A DNA stretch of 5,426 nucleotides from an uncultured Caryophanales bacterium. Its GTDB lineage: Bacteria; Bacillota_I; Bacilli_A; RFN20; CAG-826. The translations under genes and the position numbers were made by a program. The DNA lies in the NCBI GenBank assembly GCA_946404585.1, contig CAMJEC010000063.1:1-5426 (forward strand). Direction: 5' to 3'. Positions 1-5,426 of this stretch are shown here, piece by piece. The notes under the pieces were generated by a model that made no database searches, was not told the origin of the DNA, and saw only the letters and a program-made list of their open reading frames with translations. Position 1 is the first letter of the stretch, and every line of letters begins with the position of its first letter.

Positions 1-1982
1 TCCATCTGCTCTAATGAGAGATAGGTGATTGGATGGAAGTATTGATATGAAATATCACTCACTAAGACACGTTTGTTATTAATTGATATATAATCACCTT
101 TTTTAACATTAAGCTCGTTAGAAATGGTTTTTGGTAGGATTACACCATTTTCTGGGACATATAACTTACCATGTCCATTAGAATTAGGAATATGGATTAA
201 TCTATCAACAGCGCTGTTAGAAACATCGACCGCGAGACATTCAACATAAACGTTATGATCAGTGTTATCGACTTTTAAGTAGGTATAGTAGCAGTTAACA
301 AAATCTTCAATAAACCCACTACCGTCTGCCTTAACTTTGCCACCTTCATAGAAACTAAGGACATCTTCTTTAGTTTCAGCAGCGGTTAGATATACTTGTG
401 CATCATAGTTAAGCCTTCTATCGACAGATTGACCCACTAATTCGTTTTTAGAAACGCCAAATAATGTTGCTAAAAGAATCATTACTAATGAGGCAAAGAT
501 AGAGAAAGTAGAAACAAAGAATCTTCTTGGATTTTGTAAGATTGAGTTAGTACCTAGCTTAATATTCATTGGCGCTTTATCAATGAATCTTTCAACAGGA
601 GCAGGTAATCTCTTTCTTTTCGCTTCATTAGAGATAGTTGCATCTTTTGGTGTAATTCTAAAGATTCTTTGAGTGGATATTAATGTCGTAATAATAGTGA
701 AGATAATTAATAATATCGCCGCGGCACCCACCACCCAAGGATTAAGGAAGGAATTAATTGTTGGAATAGAATATGTATTCTTCATAATTCCTGATAGGAA
801 GATATTTAACGCAAAGCCCGCAGGAGCGCCTATTAGTACTGAGGCTATTGCCATTAAAACAGTGTAGATAAGGAATAACTTAATAATGTCCCATTTACCC
901 ACACCTACAGATACAAAGATACCTATTTGAGGTGTCATAGCCTTAATGATTTGATTAATAAATAAGCCTACGACAATCATTGCGACTGTATAGAAGAAGA
1001 CTGGTAAGAATACCGCGGCGATTTGTACTTGAGCTAAAGCACGGTCCATATAAGCAATATGTGGCATATATGTTCTTACTGTTGTGCCTTTTACTTCCAT
1101 ACCTTTCTTTTCAAGTCTAGCGGTAATTCTATCGACTGCGTTATCTAACTTAACACCTTCTTTATTTTTAACTAATACTTGGTTAGACCAGTGACTCACA
1201 AAGTGATCATCAATTAATACTTCCGCAATATCTGGGATAGTAATACCAGTCACAGCGATAGCTTTTTCATAGTATTCTTTAAAATCATCATCTTCATTGA
1301 TTCTTTTTTCTATTGCTCTACCTAACGATTGTAAGCCTTTAGATAATTCCACTTCACTAGCGTAGATATAACCAAAGTCATGGTTATCTGACCAGATATA
1401 GTTATTCGCTCTTGGATAAATACCTTCAGGAGTTTCAACAATCTCAGCAATATAGAAATTAGCGTACATATTTAAGAAGCCTAATTCCACGACATCGCCT
1501 AGTTTAAAATTGTTATTTTTAGCGAACTTTCTACAAACAGATATATTTGCTGCGACATCAACCTCTTTGCCACGGTAATTAATAGCCTTAGTGACATATG
1601 GTGTACTTTCTAATACATATCTTTTAAATATTTGATTCTTAAATTCACTATTAGGATCATCATCATAAGAAAAGACTCTAGCCACAAGTGTTCTATTTGG
1701 TCTTTTAAGATAACAGTCCACTGTTAATCTAGAATCATATTTATCAATGACATCAGTTAATTCATCTAAACAATCAAGGTTTTCTCTTCTAACAAACTGT
1801 GTGGACACTAGTTCGTCCATATCTTGATATTCGTTAACATAGTTAATGTAATGGTTTTTAGTGTTCACAATGGATGAGCCAAAGCAACACAAAAGAGCGA
1901 CCGATAACATGCTCACGAAAACCATGGAAAAGAACAATCCGAGGAATCGTTTAAAGAATGGTTTAAGCATGGTTTTAATCAT
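1..1982 (-). CDS. MacB/FtsX-family ABC transporter permease, C-terminus beyond the window
   Basis: This is the membrane subunit of an ABC transporter, partner of the ATPase just upstream. I translated all 660 visible codons and found no stop or frameshift. The layout is: a short basic N-terminus; TM1 about 13-38; an extracytoplasmic domain about 40-318 in the MacB periplasmic-core position; three helices about 321-342, 367-395 and 415-437 (the FtsX core); a basic cytoplasmic linker about 441-475; TM5 about 490-511; and a second extracytoplasmic domain from about 512 to the window edge. The motif NIKLGTNSILQNPRRF before TM5 resembles the start of a second FtsX repeat, so a duplicated protein with three more helices to the left is expected (inferred). 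Members of this class do not import solutes; they use ATP-driven movement to release lipoproteins, extrude peptides or drive envelope enzymes. The substrate cannot be told. The first ATG (1982) overlaps the ATPase stop as TAATG and has a Shine-Dalgarno 10 bases upstream; Met5 is a less likely start. Confidence 0.95.
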   Translation of the reverse strand, partial: MIKTMLKPFFKRFLGLFFSMVFVSMLSVALLCCFGSSIVNTKNHYINYVNEYQDMDELVSTQFVRRENLDCLDELTDVIDKYDSRLTVDCYLKRPNRTLVARVFSYDDDPNSEFKNQIFKRYVLESTPYVTKAINYRGKEVDVAANISVCRKFAKNNNFKLGDVVELGFLNMYANFYIAEIVETPEGIYPRANNYIWSDNHDFGYIYASEVELSKGLQSLGRAIEKRINEDDDFKEYYEKAIAVTGITIPDIAEVLIDDHFVSHWSNQVLVKNKEGVKLDNAVDRITARLEKKGMEVKGTTVRTYMPHIAYMDRALAQVQIAAVFLPVFFYTVAMIVVGLFINQIIKAMTPQIGIFVSVGVGKWDIIKLFLIYTVLMAIASVLIGAPAGFALNIFLSGIMKNTYSIPTINSFLNPWVVGAAAILLIIFTIITTLISTQRIFRITPKDATISNEAKRKRLPAPVERFIDKAPMNIKLGTNSILQNPRRFFVSTFSIFASLVMILLATLFGVSKNELVGQSVDRRLNYDAQVYLTAAETKEDVLSFYEGGKVKADGSGFIEDFVNCYYTYLKVDNTDHNVYVECLAVDVSNSAVDRLIHIPNSNGHGKLYVPENGVILPKTISNELNVKKGDYISINNKRVLVSDISYQYFHPITYLSLEQM

Positions 1983-2689
1983 TACCACTCAACCTCTTCT
2001 GCTTTAACGATATGTTCATTTATTTCATCAGAGATGACTTTACCGTTTTTCATAGTGACAATACGGTTAGCCATCTGGGCTATTTCTTTCGTGTGTGTGA
2101 CTAAGACAATAGTCTTACCTTCATTATGAATATCTTCTAGTAACTTTAAGACTGCTTTACCTGAAACATCGTCTAAAGCACCTGTTGGTTCATCGCATAA
2201 AAGAATATTACTTTCTTTATTTAAGGCTCTAGCGATAGCCACTCTTTGTTGTTGACCACCTGATAGTTGTCTTGGGAATTTATCTTTCTTATCTAATAGA
2301 CCCACTCGATCAAGGAGTTTAAGAGCTCTTTCTTTATTTCTACTACCTGGGGCTAATGTGACGTTTTGATAAACAGTAACGTCATTAATTAAATTAAAGA
2401 ATTGGTAGACGAAGCCAACTTCATTACGACGGTATAAAGTAAGACCTTTGTCGTTTAATTTAACGATATCACGGTTGTTAACAATGATTTCACCACTGTC
2501 GACTTTATCGATCGCCCCAATCATGTTCAAAAGAGTGGATTTACCACTACCAGAGCCACCGAGGATTACTAAGAAGTCATGTTCATAGACTGTGACAGAC
2601 ACATCGTTAAGCGCGTACATCAGACCTTCGCCTTCACCATATGTCTTAACAAGGTTTTTCGCCTCAATAACTGGGATACGCTCACTCAT
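1982..2689 (-). CDS. LolD/MacB-type ABC transporter ATP-binding protein
   Basis: This is the cytoplasmic ATPase subunit that powers the FtsX-type permease encoded directly downstream. The 235 residues are a normal full length for the LolD/MacB/FtsE group. All nucleotide-binding motifs are intact: A-loop Tyr17, Walker A GGSGSGKST (44-52), Q-loop Gln96 in VYQFFNL, signature LSGGQQQR (142-149), Walker B ILLCDEPTGALD (162-173, with Asp166 and catalytic Glu167) and H-loop His199. The DEPTGALD and QFFNLI wording is typical of the MacB/LolD/BceA branch (family knowledge), which agrees with the neighbouring permease. The start at 2689 is supported by a good Shine-Dalgarno 8 bases upstream and by the need for the first strand and A-loop before Met24. 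The last codons (Glu-Glu-Val-Glu-Trp) also carry the permease's Shine-Dalgarno, and the stop overlaps the permease ATG by one base. The family call is firm; the transported substrate is unknown. Confidence 0.97.
   Translation of the reverse strand: MSERIPVIEAKNLVKTYGEGEGLMYALNDVSVTVYEHDFLVILGGSGSGKSTLLNMIGAIDKVDSGEIIVNNRDIVKLNDKGLTLYRRNEVGFVYQFFNLINDVTVYQNVTLAPGSRNKERALKLLDRVGLLDKKDKFPRQLSGGQQQRVAIARALNKESNILLCDEPTGALDDVSGKAVLKLLEDIHNEGKTIVLVTHTKEIAQMANRIVTMKNGKVISDEINEHIVKAEEVEW
1993..1997 (-). promoter_or_regulatory. Ribosome binding site of the permease, embedded in the ATPase C-terminus
   Basis: AGAGG (within AAGAGGTT on the minus strand) lies 10 bases before the permease ATG at 1982 and is formed by the Glu-Glu-Val codons at the end of the ATPase. 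Together with the TAATG overlap it suggests translational coupling of the two transporter subunits. It favours the first ATG over Met5, which would sit 22 bases away. Confidence 0.7.
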
Positions 2690-2697
2690 AACTATTA

Positions 2698-2702
2698 CCT
2701 CT
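2698..2702 (-). promoter_or_regulatory. Ribosome binding site of the ABC ATPase
   Basis: AGAGG (within TAGAGGT on the minus strand) lies 8 bases before the ATG at 2689, inside the 15-base gap after the phosphatase stop. It is the only true intergenic Shine-Dalgarno in the window and fixes the ATPase start. It should let the transporter pair be translated independently of the phosphatase gene. Confidence 0.8.
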
Positions 2703-2704
2703 AC

Positions 2705-4561
2705 TTAGAACTTCTTTTTCAAAGTGACAATGTTTTTGTGATTGATATAGTCATAGGCATATTCACTCATTAAGTTCTTAACAATTAATATACCTAAGCC
2801 ACCTTCCGCTCGTTTAGCGTAGTTACCATCAATTGGTTTATTGTTCACCGTAAATGGATCAAACTTCTCCGCTCTATCGATAAGAGTCATAACAAATTCA
2901 TTTTCATCTTCGTTATAAAGTAATCTAATAAAGATATCATCAGTGTATTCAGCGTAGCCGTATTTAATGATGTTAGATAACATTTCATCAGCAACGACAC
3001 ATAATTTACCAATAAAGCCTTCTTCAATATTCATTTCATGAGCGAAGTCTTCAATTAAGCCAATCATCTTTGGAAGGTTTTCTTTTTCCCCTCTAAAGGT
3101 TTCTTCTCTATATAGATATCTATCACCATGATATTTCATCGTGATATAGGTCATATCATCCGCTTGATCTTCACCATCAACGAATCTTTCAATATCATCC
3201 TTTAAGGAGTGATGTAATTCTAATAAGCAAGAATATTTCTTCGCATTAAAGACAGCGATTAAACGGTCTTCCCCATAAAATAGACCCTTAGAATTACGAG
3301 CTTCAGTAATACCGTCTGTATATAACGTTAAAGTATCACCATTTTTAAGTTGATATGTTTCATTGGTAACAAATACATCTTTAAGAGGGCCTAAAACAAA
3401 GCCTGGTTTACATTGTAAATAATGATAGTCTTGCTTTTGACCAACGATTGGAGGATTATGACCCGCATTAGCGAAGTTCATTTCACCAGTCTTAGTGTTA
3501 ATCACCGCATAGAAGCAAGTGACAAACATATTAGAGTCATTACCTTTATTAATAATTCTATTTACTTCCTTTAAGACTTCTTCAGGTGTTTTATGAAGAG
3601 AAACACAGTTTCTAAAGCAAGTGATTGTTTTCATCATAAACATGGCCGCTGGGATACCTTTACCAGATACATCAGCGATAACTAACGCTACATGTTCATT
3701 ATCTAGCAAGAAATAGTCATAGAAGTCACCACCAACACTCTTCGCAGCTTTAAGTTCTGCTTGGATTTCAATATCTTCAGAAGTGACAAATTCTGTTGGT
3801 AATGTCGCCATTTGAATCTCTTTAGCGACGTCTAATTCAGTTCTTGTCTTTTCTTGTTCACTATTAACACTAATTTCTTGTCTTAATAATTTATAAGTTC
3901 TGATATTAAGTGAGTTAGAAACTAAGAAGATTAAGGCTAAGAGCAAAGCTCTTGGTAAGAAGGTAAACATTAATGCTTGTAAGTATCTGTTTTGACCCGC
4001 GACTAATTGTTCGTGTAATAAGTCATAACGTTCTTTAACACCAAAGACTTCTACCGCATCACCATTAACGACTTCTTTAATACCTAAGATATTCGCATCA
4101 TATTCACCGACGAATAAGGAGAAGAATAAGCAAAGTAGCATTAAAATAGAAATCACACCAAAGGTGATTCTACCTAATTTAGGATTATAGTAATGGTTAG
4201 TCATAATGATGCATAATGCCCAACCAATAAATGAGTTTCTTGGTAAGATGACATTAAGTACGGCAATAACCATAACGAATGTAAAGACCACGAAGAATTT
4301 ATAGCTTGGTTTTTTCAATTTATCTTTGAATTTAAAGACATAGATTAAAGGCGTTAATAAGATAACGACACTAATTGGGAAGGCAATATTGATTAAAGGC
4401 ATAATTTCACGAGAAGCATAGAATGCCCCCGTCATATAGCAAATCCAAATGCCTAAAAGTAAAGCCGCACCAAAAGCGTTAGCGATACTCATCTGTTTGT
4501 TCGCATCCGCTTCGTTTTCGTAATATGCTTCTAAATATTTATTTCTTTCAAACTCAGTCAT
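2705..4561 (-). CDS. Membrane-anchored SpoIIE/RsbU-type PP2C phosphatase fused to an RsbW-like HATPase domain
   Basis: This 618-residue signalling protein joins the two opposing enzymes of partner switching. Residues 1-26 are charged. Hydrophobic segments follow at about 27-48, 55-76, 89-107, 111-122, 131-152 and 196-217. Basic loops at 77-88 and 124-131 point inward, leaving an extracytoplasmic loop at 153-195. A helical linker (217-255) ends in AKEIQMATLP, the usual switch/entry motif of RsbU/SpoIIE phosphatases. The PP2C domain (about 241-478) has candidate metal-binding acids in GGDFYD (Asp279), ADVSGKG (Asp297), TDGITE (Asp416) and QADDMT (Asp468/469), plus NAGHNPP. The C-terminal GHKL domain (about 485-618) has an N-box with Glu526 and Asn530, a G1-like DRAEKFDP and a G2 EGGLG (586-590). 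By family knowledge the phosphatase acts on a phosphorylated STAS antagonist and the GHKL domain is an anti-sigma kinase; neither STAS partner nor sigma factor is in the window. The G1 glycine position is Ala564. The first ATG is used; the next Met is residue 24. It starts 2 bases after the kinase stop. Confidence 0.95.
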   Translation of the reverse strand: MTEFERNKYLEAYYENEADANKQMSIANAFGAALLLGIWICYMTGAFYASREIMPLINIAFPISVVILLTPLIYVFKFKDKLKKPSYKFFVVFTFVMVIAVLNVILPRNSFIGWALCIIMTNHYYNPKLGRITFGVISILMLLCLFFSLFVGEYDANILGIKEVVNGDAVEVFGVKERYDLLHEQLVAGQNRYLQALMFTFLPRALLLALIFLVSNSLNIRTYKLLRQEISVNSEQEKTRTELDVAKEIQMATLPTEFVTSEDIEIQAELKAAKSVGGDFYDYFLLDNEHVALVIADVSGKGIPAAMFMMKTITCFRNCVSLHKTPEEVLKEVNRIINKGNDSNMFVTCFYAVINTKTGEMNFANAGHNPPIVGQKQDYHYLQCKPGFVLGPLKDVFVTNETYQLKNGDTLTLYTDGITEARNSKGLFYGEDRLIAVFNAKKYSCLLELHHSLKDDIERFVDGEDQADDMTYITMKYHGDRYLYREETFRGEKENLPKMIGLIEDFAHEMNIEEGFIGKLCVVADEMLSNIIKYGYAEYTDDIFIRLLYNEDENEFVMTLIDRAEKFDPFTVNNKPIDGNYAKRAEGGLGILIVKNLMSEYAYDYINHKNIVTLKKKF

Positions 4562-4563
4562 AA

Positions 4564-5418
4564 TTAGATACCTATATCAATGTCGTTATATTTGTCTAAT
4601 AAGGCAATTAATCTTTCCTTACAGCCATCTAATCTCTTTTGATTATCTTTCTGGTTAGTTAATGTCCACCACACCATATGGGCGTAGCAAACTAAAGCAA
4701 TCTTATCTTTGATAACTTCATCTTCTTTACCAAAGTATAAGCGAACAATATCATCATAAAGTTTAACGCAGTATTCCGCTTTCATACCGAAGAACTGTTC
4801 ACAGTTACCTGGAGCGTCTTCTTCAAAAGCGACATATGGGCAACGTAAGTTAGCTAATTCAAATATTGGATGACCAACAGATAAGGTATCCATATCAATT
4901 AATAAGAAGTCTTCACCTTGAACCATGATGTTTTTAAAGTGGCAATCACCATGGACAAAAGTACTTCTTTCAGGAACACTCTTCATTAAACCTAATAACT
5001 TTTCATAATGGGCTTGATCAAGAAGATGCTTAATAGCTTCGACCTTTTCAATAAAGAATTTCTTAATAGAAGGCACTGAAGGATCAAAACATTCAGTGGT
5101 ATTAATCTTCTTTAATAAGTCGACATATTTATTTAATAATTCATCATATTTTTCTGGATATTTAATAAAGGCATTTTTAAGAGACATACAATCAAGCATT
5201 TCAAAACGTACGCCTAATTTATCTTTAACTTTAACGATATCAAAAGATATTGCTGTAGGAATACCTAGCACAAATGCTTGTTTAGCAAGTTTTAATTCTC
5301 TTTCAATTTGTTTTTCATCACTAGTTCTATTAAAGACCTTGATGATGGTGTCTTTATCAATACGGTAAACGGTGGAGAAGAAACCTTCACCAATGATTTC
5401 CGCACCTTCGACAGACAT
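4564..5418 (-). CDS. APH/choline-kinase-fold phosphotransferase, substrate unknown
   Basis: This 284-residue soluble kinase has the aminoglycoside-phosphotransferase/protein-kinase-like fold. Visible landmarks are a glycine-rich loop GEGFFSTVY (10-18), the ATP-binding lysine Lys27 in IIKVF, a likely paired acid in ERE (39-41), the catalytic loop HGDCHFKN (156-163, with Asp158 and Asn163) and the metal-binding IDMD (174-177, Asp175). The following TLSVGHPIFELANL recalls, from memory, a phosphotransferase family of Clostridia and Bacilli (TIGR02172-like) with no settled substrate. All catalytic residues are present, so it is probably active. It has no signal peptide or membrane helix, so it acts in the cytoplasm. 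The first ATG is chosen because the glycine loop begins at residue 10 and the next Met is residue 74. Upstream sequence is only 8 bases (TGAGAGAA), which is purine-rich but too short to judge as a ribosome binding site. It is the first gene visible in the operon. The fold alone is not evidence of antibiotic resistance. Confidence 0.88.
   Translation of the reverse strand: MSVEGAEIIGEGFFSTVYRIDKDTIIKVFNRTSDEKQIERELKLAKQAFVLGIPTAISFDIVKVKDKLGVRFEMLDCMSLKNAFIKYPEKYDELLNKYVDLLKKINTTECFDPSVPSIKKFFIEKVEAIKHLLDQAHYEKLLGLMKSVPERSTFVHGDCHFKNIMVQGEDFLLIDMDTLSVGHPIFELANLRCPYVAFEEDAPGNCEQFFGMKAEYCVKLYDDIVRLYFGKEDEVIKDKIALVCYAHMVWWTLTNQKDNQKRLDGCKERLIALLDKYNDIDIGI
4571..4575 (-). promoter_or_regulatory. 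Weak ribosome binding site of the phosphatase/HATPase gene
   Basis: ATAGG on the minus strand sits 9 bases before the ATG at 4561, within the last codons of the kinase gene (Asp-Ile-Gly-Ile). The match to a Shine-Dalgarno is modest. With a gap of only two bases to the kinase stop, re-initiation by the same ribosomes is likely. Confidence 0.5.
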
Positions 5419-5426
5419 TTCTCTCA

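Noticed and set aside
673..867. Plus-strand open frame of 64 codons
   Set aside because: It lies antisense within the permease membrane region, has no Shine-Dalgarno-supported context or recognisable domain, and the opposite frame is clearly the real gene.
1883..1890. Cys32-Cys33 in the first permease helix as a lipoprotein cleavage site
   Set aside because: The surrounding residues form a continuous signal-anchor helix without a good lipobox, and the FtsX architecture requires this helix to be retained.
2579..2773. Plus-strand open frame of 64 codons spanning the ATPase/phosphatase junction
   Set aside because: It is antisense to the N-terminus of the ATPase and the C-terminus of the phosphatase fusion, both firmly supported. 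Its composition looks like a reverse-strand shadow.
3121..3146. Inverted repeat TATCAC/GTGATA that could be a hairpin
   Set aside because: The arms are only 6 bases with a 14-base loop, it lies inside the phosphatase coding region, and it has no T-run. It is explained by the codons there and expected by chance in AT-rich DNA.
5096..5368. Plus-strand open frame of 90 codons
   Set aside because: It is antisense to the kinase N-terminal lobe, where the glycine loop and Lys27 sit. Its Ser/Leu-rich translation is typical of the complement of Lys/Glu-rich coding sequence.
4564..5418. Antibiotic resistance gene (aminoglycoside phosphotransferase)
   Set aside because: Only the fold and catalytic motifs match. 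The sequence does not resemble a known resistance subfamily by eye, and the operon context is signalling and envelope transport.
1..5426. Mycoplasma-type recoding of UGA to Trp
   Set aside because: All Trp codons checked are TGG, and no gene needs an internal UGA read through.
5424..5426. TGA on the minus strand just before the kinase start, as the stop of an upstream operon gene
   Set aside because: Only three bases are visible, so the reading frame of any upstream gene cannot be tested.

Overview
The window is gapless coding sequence, all on the minus strand. G+C is low (two sampled 60-base lines gave 37 and 42%), Leu is often TTA, Arg is often AGA, and genes are packed with almost no spacers. 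Every Trp codon I checked is TGG and no frame needs UGA as a sense codon, so the standard code applies. This fits a low-GC Bacillota or a related lineage that has not recoded UGA. I cannot place it more precisely.

Reading in the direction of transcription (right to left), there are four genes. (1) At 5418-4564 is an APH/choline-kinase-fold small kinase of 284 residues. (2) At 4561-2705 is a 618-residue membrane protein with about six transmembrane segments, an RsbU/SpoIIE-type PP2C phosphatase domain, and a C-terminal RsbW/SpoIIAB-like HATPase (anti-sigma kinase) domain. (3) At 2689-1982 is a LolD/MacB-type ABC transporter ATPase of 235 residues. (4) From 1982 to the left edge is its MacB/FtsX-type permease, with 660 codons visible and no stop; the C-terminus lies outside the window. 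The junctions are a 2-base gap, a 15-base gap holding a Shine-Dalgarno, and a 1-base TAATG overlap. This is the layout of one polycistronic, translationally coupled operon. No promoter, terminator, RNA gene, mobile element, CRISPR array or stretch of 300 bases without a gene is visible. Only 8 bases precede the first gene, so the promoter and any upstream genes are unseen.

The genes suggest a signalling-plus-export unit. The fusion protein carries both enzyme classes of a partner-switching circuit: a PP2C phosphatase that would dephosphorylate a STAS-domain antagonist, and a GHKL kinase that would phosphorylate it or bind a sigma factor. It is anchored in the membrane with one extracytoplasmic loop. 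No STAS protein or sigma factor is in the window. The ABC pair is of the mechanotransmission class, which moves lipoproteins, peptides or lipids or performs envelope work rather than importing solutes. The small kinase resembles a Clostridia/Bacilli phosphotransferase family of unknown substrate. A joint envelope-sensing role for the four genes is inference. The individual domain calls are well supported.
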